A stretch of DNA of 64,000 nucleotides from Riptortus pedestris (GCA_019009955.1 CM032229.1:9112501-9176500), one strand, 5' to 3'. Positions 39,618 through 50,508 are shown, counted from the first letter of the stretch. Notes: a model not told the origin generated them from the letters alone. Made by a program: numbers and translations.

Positions 39618-42287
39618 TTATGGTGGGAGGTCGGCGAGTCTGACGAGGTCCGCGAGCGGTTCCTCATCAGCTCGCTGCCATCTCACAGGTTGCAGGAGAG
39701 GGGGTAGGTCATTGTAAAGGGGGTTGTCAGTCTGTCGGAGTGAGTCGAGGAATTTAATATGTCGTTTTGCAATGGTGTGTTCAATGGGTTCTAGGTTAAG
39801 TACGTTGTGTATGTGTTCGTTTTTCCGTCTCTGGAGTGATGTGTGATATACAATTTTGCGGACAAGCCCGTTCTGAAAAGATTGGAGTTTCTGTAGTTGG
39901 GATTTATACATATATCTGAATAAGGGGGCCCCGTACAGAAGTGCGGGTTGTATAACCCCCTTAAGTATAAGTAATTTGAGATTGAGGCTCAAGTTAGGAG
40001 ACATGAGCAGATGGTGTAGAGAACGGAACTTGAACCGCAAAGCTTGTATTTTCCGTGAGATGTGTGTCGAGAATGTCAGGTGTCTGTCGAGTCTTATGCC
40101 AAGGTAGCATATGGAACCGGAAGTCTTGATGTTAGTGTTGTTAAGTGTAAAGTGTTTCGGTAGAGTCCGTTTGCCTGTGTAGTAAGAGAATATAAGTGCG
40201 TCCGTCTTTGTGGGGTTAACGTCAATGTTCAGTTGTTTCAGTCGGTTCGCGATGTCCTGGCAAGTGTGTTCGGCAAGGGATAATGCTCGCTTGGGATTGA
40301 TGGACCTGCTCATGATAGCCACGTCGTCTGCATAGGCAAGAACCGAGGTTCTATTGTTGTAATGTCGACCGACCACATCCGCCGTGTATATGGAAAAGAG
40401 GGTGGGTGATAGGACGGAGCCCTGAGGGACTCCGGTAGGTAGGGAGTGTGTGGAAGAAAGGCTTTGACCGACTCTCACTTGGAGGGTACGGTCGTGAAGG
40501 AAGGAGGAAATTAGGTTATAGAGCTGCTCGGGGCAGCCCTTGGAGTGGAGGGTGGTCAGGAGGGTGTGGTGGTCGACAGAATCAAACGCCTTTGTGCAGT
40601 CGATGGATATCATGGCGGTCGCTTCATTGCGGCGGATGCTTTGAGTAGCAAGGGACTGTACTCTTGCCAGGGGGTGTATGGTGCAGAGGCGTGTGCGGAA
40701 ACCGGACTGCTCAGGGGGGATGATAGATTCCTTCTCGCAGAAATCTACAAGAAATTGGTGCACTACGCGTTCCAATAGCTTGGAGATGTGTGAGAGAAGG
40801 CTTATCGGCCGATAGTGGTCAGGGGAGTTGCCCGTTTTACGGGGCTTGAGGAGGGGAACCACTATGGCATGCTTCCACTGTGTGGGAAAGTGCCTGAGCC
40901 TAAGGCACGTGTTGAGTAAGTGATTGAGGTAGGCCATAGCCTTTCGTGGAAGCTGGCGCAGGAGTACATACTGTACCCTGTCCAGACCAGGGGATTTACC
41001 TCCCTTGGTGCGTCGTAATATGGCACTGAGCTGCTTAGGGGAGGAGAACATGAAATTTCTTCCATGCTCCATCCTAGGCGCCTCTCCGTGGTCACGGGTC
41101 CTAGCCCGAGAGTCTGCCGACATATGAGCCGCCAGCACCTCGGCCTGGTCCTCGGGTCCCATCACGCCCTGGTCAGACTGGATAAGAACAGATCCACGCT
41201 TGGTGGTTCTGCTCTTAACCAGCTTCCACAGTTTGCGATGGTCACCGTGTGTGAGTCGGAGGGTTTCGTGCCATATTGACGTCTTCCACTGCCTCATGAG
41301 TGATCGTATTTGTGTTGTGAGTGCGTTTAGAGCAGGGCGTAGAGATACGTTGCCTGTTCTGTGTAAAGTGTTTTTAATAGTGTTTCTTTGTTTTATGATG
41401 GCTAGTATGTGTGCAGGGGGAGTTTTGAGATGTGGTGGCTGGCGTTGAATTTTAGGGATTGCGGCGTCCGCCGCCTCTATAATTAACCGTGTGAACTCAT
41501 TTAGACTCTCGTCTAGGGTTTGGGTGTCACTGATGTTCGTGAACACCGGTGTGTACTCGTACATGAGCGACTTGTAACGTTTCCAGTCAGCTTCATGAAA
41601 CGAGTAGGCGGTTGGGGTGGGGGCTGGGGGAGGACGACCTCTCAGCACGTAAAGTACTGGTAGGTGGTCGCTTGTGACAAAGTCCGATACGGCACATTTT
41701 GTCACTATGTGTGGGGTCCTAGTAAGTAGGAGGTCAACACAGGACCTTTTGGTTGTGGTTCTAAAAGTGTGGGCGTTAGGGTGCACGACGTGGAATAATG
41801 ATTCCATTATCGCCGTGCCTGCTTTGTTGCCTAAACGATTATTCCAAGAATGATGTTTGGCGTTCAGGTCTCCAACAATTATATGTTTCCTGTCGTTCTC
41901 AGTGAGGCCGAGCAGGATTTTAAACAAGTCAGCATTGACTCTGGGGCGTCTATAAAGAGCAGTGATGGTATACGTCCGATCGGTAAGCAGTGCTTGGAAC
42001 GAGAGGATGTGTAATTGATCTTTTTCTGGCGCAACAGGAGGAGGTATACGCTTGAAGGGTATGCCGTACTTTATTAGTACGGCGACACCTCCTGCGCCCT
42101 CATCGTCCTCAGCGTCGTCCCTGAGCACTGAATAACCGGTCATAGTATAACTATCCTTGCTCTTTAGTCGGGTGTCTGATAGCACCACGATTGTGGGTTT
42201 GAATTTATTTAAAAGAGCTTCAAGCTCGGACTTTCTGAGTTCTGCAGAATTAACGTTGAAGTTAATTATAGAGTAGGGACGGACCAT
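39618..42287 (-). CDS. LINE ORF2: apurinic-like endonuclease and reverse transcriptase (889 aa)
   Basis: It nicks target DNA and reverse transcribes its own RNA at the nick (target-primed reverse transcription). Residues 1-220 are the endonuclease: IINFNVN (8-14), LSDTRL (36-41), GGVAVLIK, IVGDLNAKHHSWNN (137-150), SDHLP (206-210). The RT spans about 475-735: HYRPISLL (491-498), SIDCTKAFDSVD (561-572), GVPQGSVLSPTLFSIY (619-634) and the catalytic YADD (652-655). The C-terminal part lacks RNase H, as in jockey. The ATG shares its A with the ORF1 stop (TAATG), so translation probably depends on termination-reinitiation. The endonuclease position usually Glu (SETR/SETH) is Asp38. The length is normal for the clade and there are no internal stops. 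Confidence 0.95.
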   Translation of the reverse strand: MVRPYSIINFNVNSAELRKSELEALLNKFKPTIVVLSDTRLKSKDSYTMTGYSVLRDDAEDDEGAGGVAVLIKYGIPFKRIPPPVAPEKDQLHILSFQALLTDRTYTITALYRRPRVNADLFKILLGLTENDRKHIIVGDLNAKHHSWNNRLGNKAGTAIMESLFHVVHPNAHTFRTTTKRSCVDLLLTRTPHIVTKCAVSDFVTSDHLPVLYVLRGRPPPAPTPTAYSFHEADWKRYKSLMYEYTPVFTNISDTQTLDESLNEFTRLIIEAADAAIPKIQRQPPHLKTPPAHILAIIKQRNTIKNTLHRTGNVSLRPALNALTTQIRSLMRQWKTSIWHETLRLTHGDHRKLWKLVKSRTTKRGSVLIQSDQGVMGPEDQAEVLAAHMSADSRARTRDHGEAPRMEHGRNFMFSSPKQLSAILRRTKGGKSPGLDRVQYVLLRQLPRKAMAYLNHLLNTCLRLRHFPTQWKHAIVVPLLKPRKTGNSPDHYRPISLLSHISKLLERVVHQFLVDFCEKESIIPPEQSGFRTRLCTIHPLARVQSLATQSIRRNEATAMISIDCTKAFDSVDHHTLLTTLHSKGCPEQLYNLISSFLHDRTLQVRVGQSLSSTHSLPTGVPQGSVLSPTLFSIYTADVVGRHYNNRTSVLAYADDVAIMSRSINPKRALSLAEHTCQDIANRLKQLNIDVNPTKTDALIFSYYTGKRTLPKHFTLNNTNIKTSGSICYLGIRLDRHLTFSTHISRKIQALRFKFRSLHHLLMSPNLSLNLKLLILKGVIQPALLYGAPLFRYMYKSQLQKLQSFQNGLVRKIVYHTSLQRRKNEHIHNVLNLEPIEHTIAKRHIKFLDSLRQTDNPLYNDLPPLLQPVRWQRADEEPLADLVRLADLPP

Positions 42288-43916
42288 TATTTCTTAATGG
42301 CGGCGACAAGAGTGGAAATGAGTTCTTTCACGGTATCCATGAGGGAGGTGAACAATTCTTTCATTTGGTTAAACCAGCCACTGTGTTCGGATTGATCATT
42401 GTGTTGTGGAGCATAAGTAGCCTGAGCAGCGGGCTGTGGGGTGTGTTGTGGTTGTTGGGGGGTGTATTGGTGTTGTGGGGGTGCGTTGTGTTGAAAGAGT
42501 GTTTGTGATGCTGGGTTTTTGTTTTGCCAGGGATTGTGTGTGGGCGCCGAGGCGGGGACGTAGGTAACTGGTTGCTGCCTTTCTAGGCGGCGGGCCTGGA
42601 CCTGTTGGGTGAGTTCAAGCCTATATCGGCATTGCCTGTATGAGGCGGGGTGGTTCTCGTTGCAATGCACGCACTTTAGTGCGTTTTTAGCCCTGTCACA
42701 GTCACTGACGTCGTGAGCGCGTCCGCATCTCACGCACTTGGGAGGAAGGTTACAATAGGTTTTAGTGTGCCCTAGGCTTTGACACCTATGACACTGGGGT
42801 ATTTCGTCAGGGGATTTATATTCCCTGACCTTGATGAGTACGTGGTCAATGTGCTCCATTTTTTTCAAGTGTTCCCCAAATTTGTATGTTGGACGGAAAG
42901 TGGCCAATACAGGCTCAATTTCCGTCTTGTAACCTTCAGGGTTGGTGCGTGTGAGGCGGACTACACTGACGAGGTCGTCGTGCTTTAGGGCGTGGGCAAT
43001 ATCATCAAGTGAGTGGCTAAGGTCCAGGCCAAGGATGACATACTTTTTGTTCCTTTTCGTCCCCTTCGGCGCGAAAGTGTGATAGGGGATTTTGTTGTTG
43101 GGGTGATTAAAGAGTGTGATGATTTTGTCATATGTGTCCTGGTCGTCAGCAAGTACTCTGGTGTGGTGTTGTGTCGGTTGGAGGCGGAATTTTGTAATGT
43201 CGTTGGCCTTGAGGCCTCTAGTGATGTCCCCTGAGTCGCAGTGCTCGCGGGGAACGATGATTGGAGGGGGCAGTTTTTTCTTCGCCTCAGTGTTTGTGGT
43301 GGAGTCTGTATTTGTGTTTTGTCCTTGTAATGGGGAGAATTTGTTATTCGTTATCGTTGGTGTAGTTGTGTTAGTCTGTTGTGTTCCTTGGGTTCTGCGT
43401 TTCGACTCGACTCGGGTAAACCCGTCCTTGTCAACGTAGGGCGCTCGGTGAACTATGGGTACAATTGTTCCAGATGTGTCCATTGGGGTGTCCTGTTGTG
43501 AAGTGGAGGTAGTGGGGTCAGTCTGTTCAGTTGTCGGTTCTGGGAAGGGGGAGAGGGGGGAGTCCTCGGTCGCCAGTGATTGGACCTTGTCCTGGGGGCG
43601 TGGCTTGGGAGGGTTGGTGGTGGGGGTAGGTTGCTGTGTCGTGATTGGAGGGGGCGTGGTCTGGGGGCGTGGCTTGCGAGGGTCGGTAGGGGGGGTAGTG
43701 TCGGAGTCAGTACCTGACTCTGCTGTTGAAGGGCCGTACACTACATGCCTCTTCTTGTGGGGGGGGGAATTTAGAGTGCCTTATGACCTCGTCTGATGAG
43801 TGGGCTTTACCGTGTATAGAGAATACTGATTTTTTGCGGTGTTGCCTATTCTGGTGGGATTTTATGGGGCCAGCGGAGGAGGATTGGGGAAGTCTAGGAG
43901 GACCTGAAGGGTCCAT
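42287..43916 (-). CDS. LINE ORF1: gag-like nucleic-acid-binding protein (frameshift near its N-terminus)
   Basis: It packages element RNA into ribonucleoprotein particles. From 43741 downward there are 484 open codons: a Pro/Thr-rich head, a PRE_C2HC-type region (EHCDSGDITRGLK ... FKFGEHLKK-like), then three zinc knuckles CHRCQSLGHTKTYC, CVRCGRAHDVSDC and CVHCNENHPASYRQC, then a Gln/His-rich tail. No ATG opens that frame. An ATG at 43916 opens a frame reading MDPSGPPRLPQSSSAG and SVFSIHGKAHSSDEVIRHSK that meets a run of nine C (43759-43767) and exits; one base fewer there would join it to HKKRHVVYGPSTAESG. So either the copy is frameshifted or the homopolymer is miscounted. The stop overlaps ORF2 by one base. 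Confidence 0.88.
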
Positions 43917-44507
43917 AGTGGGCGGATGGCCCTCTAAAGGGCCGTGTGCGAAAGTCTTGCCTTTTCCTTCTATGGTTTGGGGTCAGTGTCAGGGACCTAT
44001 CTGCCCTTACCTTGGCAGGTAGTTTGGCCTTAAGGGCCCGAGTCTTCCGCCCAAATCTGATTGCCTCCCCCGTCCGGACGGGGCACCTCAGAAACGGACA
44101 GGTTATCTGTAGAGGATTCACTGCTTACTTCTCTTCGACTGCCCTCTTTTTCGTGCTACGCACTGAAGTTCTCAGCAAGCAGTTGTTGTTCCTCGTCGGG
44201 CCGTTCAAGGCCGTGATGTGTCCATGGTCCGAAGTTCAGTCCAGATTCATCCAAAGCACGAAGTACAGGTACTAAGTCCAGGCGAAGTCCAGGTGAAGTC
44301 CGGTTCCGTGGTGTGATAGTAGTTATCTGGTGGCGCAAGCCGTGCACGATGGTGAACACAAGGCACCAAGTGCCACTGTTCTAGACGTGTCGTGCACTGG
44401 AGCTGAAGAGCAGATCCAAAGTATCCAATCCAAGAGAGCTTCTGAAGAGGTGTTGCCTGTTCAGCTGCTGGCTTGCGAATGTACCAGTACTACCAGTACG
44501 TACGTAC
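43917..44507 (-). other. 5' UTR of the jockey element
   Basis: About 590 bp from the target duplication to the ORF1 ATG. The extreme 5' end repeats GTAC (GTACGTACGTACTGGTAGTA). Jockey-type elements carry internal promoters near the start, but no core motif is clear here. Confidence 0.6.
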
Positions 44508-44520
44508 GCCAATGTACTTG

Positions 44521-44641
44521 GTTATACCGGCATGCTGATGAACTGATTTACTCACTAGACTCGCGCCATTCCGCTATCTCGGCGACATCAGCGTGCTCTG
44601 CTAGAGAACCAGTGTACTAAACTCGGTTATCCATTCAAATA
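44521..44641. other. Short host segment between the jockey and mariner insertions
   Basis: Continues the sequence left of 39067 once the LINE and one target duplication are removed. It ends in the TA used by mariner. Confidence 0.6.
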
Positions 44642-45913
44642 AGGGGTGGCTATTAAATAACGAGACTGACGCTGCTGCAGAAGAAGTGCGCAAGCGTCAA
44701 ACACCAGCAACTAACAGCTGTTATCGTGAAGCTTCCTCATTCGAATATAGTGCCTAGTGAATATAGTTGTTTTTTTGTTTCGCCGGGAAAATGTTGTGTA
44801 ACAGTAGAGCAACGAATTGTTGTGAAATTTCATGTGAAACTTGGAAAAACCGCTACTGAAACTTATAATTTATTGAAAGAAGTGTATGGGAATGAATGTT
44901 TATCGCGTGCACGTGTTTTTGAGTGGTTTAAGCGTTTTCAAGATGGCCGAGAAGACGTTCAAGATGATTCACGCCCGGGTCGCCCTTCCACGTCGAAAAC
45001 GGATGACAATATCGAAAAAATCGGTAATCTGATTCGATCTGACCGTCGGTTAAGTATTCGTGCGATTGCTGAAACTGTACGAATTGATAAAGAATCCGTA
45101 CGGCAAATATTACATAACAATTTTAACATGCAAAAAGTGTGTGCCAAAATGGTGCCTAAAATTCTCACATTTGAACAACTGGAAGCTCGCAAAAATGTTT
45201 GTACTGACACTTTGAATGCCATTGAAAATGACCCAAACTTACTGGAAAGGATAATAACATGTGACGAATCATGGTTTCTTATGTATGATCCTGAAACAAA
45301 GCGCCAATCCATGCACTGGAAGAGCCCATCTTCACCGAGAGCCAAAAAAGCTCGAATGAGCAAATCAAAATTCAAAGCAATGTTGATTGTTTTTTTTCGA
45401 TATTCATGGGATTGTGAACCTTCACTGGGTTCCTGAAGGTCAAACGATTAATCATACTACCTTCACGTTCTTGCTGAACTCCGCGAAAGAATAAGGAAAA
45501 AACGACCTGAATTGTGGAAGGACAAGTCATGGGTTCTCCACCAAGACAATGCGCCGGCTCATTCCGCATTGTCTGTTAAGAGGTTTCTAGCCAAATTCAG
45601 CATCCCAGTGTTAGACCATCCGCCTTATTCGCCGGATCTTGCGCCGTGCGACTTCTATCTGTTTCCTAAGGTGAAATCTGCATTAAAAGGAACAAGATTT
45701 GAGTCTGTTGAAGCTGTAAAAGTGAAAGCGGCACGCGTCCTGAAGGAGCTGACAGAAAAAGACTTCCAGCACTGTTTCGAACAATGGAAGGTTCGCATGG
45801 AGCGTTGTAGGGATAAAGGAGGGGTGTATATTGAAGGTGATAATAAGTAAAAATGTATGAAATAAAAATAAAATGTTTTACAGCGTCAGCCGTTATTTAA
45901 TAGCCACACCCCG
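44642..45913 (+). mobile_element. mariner element (full length, inactive)
   Basis: Inverted repeats GGGGTGGCTATTAAATAACG (left) and GGGGTGTGGCTATTAAATAA (right, reverse complement) enclose about 1.27 kb, with TA on both sides (44640-44641 and 45914-45915). TIRs of roughly 30 bp, the size and the DD34D transposase identify Tc1/mariner, mariner branch. Confidence 0.92.
44726..45850 (+). pseudogene. mariner transposase, DD34D, two frameshifts
   Basis: It would cut and paste the element at TA. The first frame (to 45436) has two helix-turn-helix regions (RIVVKFHVKLGKTATETYNL, SIRAIAETVRIDKESVRQIL) with GRPSTSK between, and the first catalytic Asp in ITCDESWF. An extra T in a run of eight at about 45389-45396 shifts the frame. 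A second shift lies near 45480. From 45491 the last frame gives KDKSWVLHQDNAPAH (second Asp) and YSPDLAPCDFYLFPKVK (third Asp, exactly 34 residues later), ending at TAA 45850. The start also lacks an in-frame ATG ahead of VEQRIVVKF. So the catalytic triad is encoded but not in one frame. Confidence 0.92.
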
Positions 45914-45915
45914 TA

Positions 45916-46439
45916 CTGACAATGCCCGATGTTGCTTGGCACTGCTGATCCAAAGACGAACGCTCTTCCACTTATCTATGGGTGCCCCCTTTATTATGCA
46001 TTGAATTAGAAGTAAATAATAAATTTTGGGGATTTTATGTAACTATTTTCGAACAATATCATTTTCATCATCTGCTGGTTAGGCTCGAAGGATATTTGAA
46101 GAAAGTTTTCGAAAACCGCTTCATGTAGAAGACCGCTTGAAGATCTTCTCGGGATTTAATGGGAAGACCCTTCTAACTTTCGCAAATATGGCGAATTTCT
46201 TTCCTTACTTATCCCAACCCAAATCTGAATGGTGCTTGAGGTTCGTCTCTCAAAGAAGTATTGTTCGGTCTGATCAAAGCAGCTGAACAGTACGATCCCA
46301 TCAAAGGATATTCTCTCTCTACTAATAATTGGCCACTCCCATTCTGTTCCCCCAGGCTTTATTATTATTCTCAGCATCGGATATAATATACTATCAATTT
46401 CACAAACTATTTTCTGCCTAATTTAGAACTAAAGTTCAG

Positions 46440-46440
<1 letters not shown>
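45916..46440. other. Unassigned, with a HINE left-end fragment at 46038-46165
   Basis: 46038-46165 carries inverted first-block sequence (TTTCATCATCTGCTGGTTAG, ATATTTGAAGAAAGTTTTCG) with a broken terminus. 46166-46440 shows nothing. Confidence 0.45.

Positions 46441-46527
<87 letters not shown>
46441..46527. repeat. (TA)n microsatellite
   Basis: About 86 bp of TA dinucleotide. Confidence 0.95.
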
Positions 46528-46535
<8 letters not shown>

Positions 46536-46637
46536 CACCCTTTACACAAAACTGTAAAACTTTACTTAAGTAAAACATTAATTAATAATTAACTGGGCAA
46601 TACTTTAATTATACCAGTCCTAACCTGTTGAGCAGAG

Positions 46638-46850
46638 ACGTGGGCCGTGACTTCTGCGATGGAAAGTTGCCTAAATGTCTTTGAACGCAAGCTTCTACGG
46701 AATTTTTATGGTCCTGTTTTCAACACAGACTCAGACGTATGGAGGTTTTGCAGCAATGCCGAACTTTACTCCCTGTATAGTTGTAAATGGAGCCAAATTC
46801 ATTAAAGCTACCTGTATAGAATAGCTGGGCTATGTAATGAGAATGGACTA
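46638..46850 (+). pseudogene. LINE reverse transcriptase C-terminal remnant (RTE/craft-like)
   Basis: TWAVTSAMESCLNVFERKLL and RNFYGPVFNTDSDVW then RFCSNAELYSLYS match the 'TW.LT....L.VFERK.LR.IYGPV......W..R.N.ELY.LY' block that follows the RT palm in insect endonuclease-reverse transcriptases. After a stop and a frameshift comes LGYVMRM, like 'WLGHV.RM'. 5' truncated and dead. Confidence 0.75.
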
Positions 46851-48444
46851 CTAATCACTGGTAACTTCATTTCTTATTGCACACTACAATAACTCACTAT
46901 CACGCCAATCACTGAGGTTCACAAAACACGGCACTGCACAATACTTCACTAGAACACTAGATCTTATCTCATTTTTATGACCAAACATGTTTATGCTCAA
47001 CTAGTAGCCGGTCCCTCCAGGGAAAGTGAGTGAGAGTAAGTTGCCCGGATTCCCACGACCCTTTGTTCCATTACACACTTAGGACTAGAACATAGAACGA
47101 GAGTGTTCAGTAGAAAGGGAACTGTCGTAACGACCCCGGCAGGTCAAAAAAAATAAAAAAGCTCAACTACTAACTTAAACAAGGCTGTTATTAGTGAAAA
47201 TCTAACACAATTCCGGTACCATACTTAGACCACTAAAGACGTTAATGGTAAACAATAAAAGAAAGATGACAACTTATGGACGGTCATATTCTTATAATGA
47301 GATAGTACCCAGCCGTCAAGCCTCAACCCCTCCCGGTCTCCGTGTGTTTCCCGTTGCACAATGAGATGAAAGAGCAATCCGGCAGATCCAGAAGACCTTC
47401 AGAGCCTCACCTCAAAATTGAGGCAATAATTGTCATATGTGACCGAAGTAGTCAATGGTACCCTTGTTTAATCATTTCTGACACCAAAGTTGTATGGACG
47501 ACCACCACGTCTGTGACTGGCAATAGGGAAGTAGATCCTGACCTCTGCCATCAGTTTCTGATTCACCTAACTGATTGTTAGCTCTGCCAACCCTGTGCTA
47601 CCAGAATGATCGAAACCTCTAAGTAGCACAGACTGCATGCTCCAGGACGTATCTCCCTTTCGGTCCTCACTTCCCCCAGTTATGACGCCGGCATACCTTG
47701 AAGGGGATGACTCGGCTGTCACACCCAAATCCTCTGAGTATTAGCTGGCATCTTGGGCAAATGCCCTTGCACTATACCCAGACCAGATCCCCTACATTCT
47801 GTATCTCGCTATGCCTCCAGCTGAGCCAATATTGCCTTGTGGATAACTGCTATACAATGGAATCAGACCCCGGGGGGGGGGGGACGAAACGACTAAGAAT
47901 ATATAAAAAAACCCACTACTTTAAATTGAATAATGTTAGATAAATAATACAAAAAACAGGAATACTCGCCAACAATAAAGGCTACTAATAGCGTGTTACC
48001 AGTATTTTAATGTTTATTTTGCCGACTATAATTTCGTGACATGAAATTAACAGGAGCACATCTAGAACTTTTTACAGTTTACAAGCGTTTCATGTAATAA
48101 ATTATAGTTAACAATGGTTTATGGAGAAAAACTGGTTTTAAATTAGCCCCTAATTGTATGCCAACAGAAGTTTCCACGTTATCCATATTTTGTCGGACAC
48201 TTTATCTTTATGAATAGGTTATAAATAACTTTTCCGGTGACAAATTAGACGGCATGTGGGGGGGGGGGATGTGTAGAAAAAGTTTCAAAACCACTCACAA
48301 TGCATTTAATTTTTTTTGTGTTTGTGGTGGGAGGGGGTGTCGGTGTTCTAGGGGACATTTCATAGGGAGGACGCTGGAAGATGGATCACGCTGTCGGCTT
48401 TCACACCATAGACAAAGCCCCTATCTGGGTCAGCTCACATATAC

Positions 48445-48448
<4 letters not shown>
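46851..48448. other. No gene called; GC-richer segment at 47.0-47.9 kb
   Basis: 47300-47880 is distinctly GC-richer than the surroundings with a plus-strand frame of 79 codons (47342-47581), but no motif. An old retrotransposon is likely; no LTR pair was found. Runs of G occur near 47872 and 48258. Confidence 0.35.
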
Positions 48449-48513
<65 letters not shown>

Positions 48514-49041
48514 TCTCTCTCTCTCTCTTCTCCTTCTCTCTCTCTCTTCTCTCTCTCCTCTCTCCTCTCTCTCTCTCTCTCCCTCTCTCTCTCTCCCTCT
48601 CTCTCTCTCCCTCTCTCCTCTCCCTCTCCTCCCTCTCTCCTCTCCTCTCTCCTCTCTCTCTCCTCTCTCCTCCTCCCTCTCTCTCCCTCTCTCTCTCCTC
48701 CTCTCTCCCTCCCTCTCCACCTCTCTCTCCCTCTCTCCTCCTCCCTCTCTCTCTCTCCCTCTCTCTCTCCCCTCTTCCCTCCCTCTCTCCCTCCCCTCTC
48801 TCCTCTCCCTCTCCCTCTCCCTCTCCCCTCTCCCTCTCCCTCCTCCCCCTCTCCCCCTCCCTCCTCCCCCTCCCCCTCCCCCTCCCCCACCCCCTCTCCC
48901 TCTCCCTCTCCCCCTCTCCCCTCCTCTCCCCTCTCTCCCTCTCTCCCCTCTTCTCCCTCTCTCCCTCTCTCCCTCTCTCCCTCTCACCCTCCTTCTCCTC
49001 TCTCTCTCTCTCTCCTCTCTCTCTCTCCTCTCCCTCTCACC

Positions 49042-49096
<55 letters not shown>
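48449..49096. repeat. Compound CT / C-rich polypyrimidine tract
   Basis: (CT)n at both ends encloses about 450 bp of CCCTCT/CTCCC variants, almost without purines, ending in CTCTCGGGGGGGGG. Apparent open frames of 250-290 codons are Leu/Ser/Pro or Arg/Glu/Gly repeats and not genes. Confidence 0.95.
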
Positions 49097-49098
<2 letters not shown>

Positions 49099-49106
49099 GG
49101 GGGGGG

Positions 49107-49333
49107 GAGGCTCAGGTTTGCCATTTGCTTAAGCGTTGACCTTAATCTCATATGGTAAATCTATACTGGCGAGTTCTATTCCCACCTGGGCAATAGGAAT
49201 TTATTTAGTGAGGGAATACATTAAATAAAATCCTTAGTTCCATCCTGGCTGGATAATGGTTGCAAGTTGTAAATAATCCGTCCCTTGTTCATGAGTCTTA
49301 ATTGCAAAAAGTGTACGTTAATAAGTAATAATA
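49107..49333 (+). mobile_element. tRNA-derived SINE
   Basis: GGCTCAGGTTTGCCATTTGC (head), GGCGAGTTCTATTCCCACC (B-box region), CATCCTGGCTGGATAATGG, and a 3' end GTACGTTAATAAGTAATAA. Near full length. Confidence 0.7.
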
Positions 49334-50189
49334 ATAAACGCTCGATGTAAACAACAATAGTGTTCATAATATGGGTACTTTGATAATAATATTTACTTAT
49401 TTTAATCAAGAGGCTTAGTTTCGTGCCTCTCGAATTATTACCTCATTTGTGAACATTTTGATGATCTAAATTTTAGTATTATTATCGCCCTATTATTATC
49501 TCCCTGAGATGTCAATAATAATACAGTCAAGATATTAATATGTAAAAAAGAACAAGGCAATGTTTGTTGTGAATAAGAATGTATCTGACAAAACAGCAAA
49601 AGATAATTTAAAAACTTTGTTGATAATACAGAACTTCATAAGATATACGACACAAAGGAATTCTGGGGTCTCGCCTCAGGTAACAATGAGAGGTGGATTT
49701 CTTTGTGAAGGATATTCACTCCAAATATAAATATCTTATACATTATTAAGTATTTTACGGCAACAAAAAAGTGTAGTTATAATCAGCATTCAGTGAAAGG
49801 TGGGAAAACTTCTGAATAGACACTTGACAATTTTACACCCGACTCCGTAAGAAGTATTCCAGAATAGGAGAGAAGGAGTTTGAAACACCTCAAACTTTAC
49901 ATAAAGGTAGGAATTCACAAGTATCTAATATTTGCTTATCAGAATCTCAACGAGTTTTGTTACAATCTGAATAAAAGGTGGCGTTTCTTGTTCAAAGTAT
50001 CAACTACCTTTATTATAAAGTAAGGAAATTTATAACGAATTATATATTATTACTTTGAGGTCAAAAGTGCTGATGCGGACATCACATAACTTCCTTCTAC
50101 TCTTTGATTTTACTTTTTAAATTAATTAAACGAAATGTTTTGATGGAGTTAATCCAACATCGTTTCATTTAAATATGCGTTTTAATGGA
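49334..50189. other. No gene seen
   Basis: AT-rich DNA with no open frame of interest or repeat end. Confidence 0.5.
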
Positions 50190-50424
50190 TAAAAAAAAAA
50201 ATCCGTCACGCAGGGGCTGAGCAAACTTAGCCGATTTCTGTCGTGAATTTTTACAATATACATACTGGTAAAAACACCGCAAAAATTTAGTGAAGAAATA
50301 CAAATGGTAATGAGAAATCTTTCAGTTACAAGTTAATAACTCAACAACGGAGGGCGTCTGAATTGTAAACCAAACGGTACACCCGAAAGATAAGCCATTA
50401 ATGAAATATATCTGAATATATCAC

Positions 50425-50440
<16 letters not shown>
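50190..50440 (-). mobile_element. HINE right-end portion
   Basis: AAAAATCCGTCACGCAGGGG, GCTGAGCAAACTTAGCCG and CGTGAATTTTTACAATA are the inverted right end; the sequence then reaches the TA tract bordering the palindrome. Confidence 0.6.
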
Positions 50441-50476
<36 letters not shown>

Positions 50477-50508
50477 GTGCTGATGTTTTCGACCAGGTTG
50501 TATTTATA

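Larger units (their letters stand above)
39080..44507 (-). mobile_element. Full-length jockey-clade LINE with target site duplication
   Basis: GCCAATGTACTTG occurs at 39067-39079 and again at 44508-44520, a perfect 13-bp target duplication. The left border is an about 40-bp T run (the poly-A tail of the minus-strand element); the right border is the 5' end, giving 5428 bp. Order on the minus strand: about 590 bp 5' UTR, gag ORF1, EN-RT ORF2, about 500 bp 3' UTR, poly-A. ORF2 has no stop, ends are complete and the duplication is undiverged, so the insertion looks recent. Jockey clade is inferred from the gag type (three CCHC knuckles) and the lack of an RNase H domain. Confidence 0.9.

Noticed and set aside
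42779..43796. Several plus-strand frames of 70-113 codons opposite the LINE
   Set aside because: They are antisense to the intact gag ORF; composition explains them.
44959..45375. 138-codon minus frame
   Set aside because: It is the antisense of the mariner transposase.
47000..47900. LTR retrotransposon
   Set aside because: Composition suggests an old element, but no paired LTRs, primer binding site or protein motif could be found.
48254..49139. Open frames of 150-290 codons
   Set aside because: Purely low-complexity Leu/Ser/Pro or Arg/Glu/Gly from the CT/C-rich tract.
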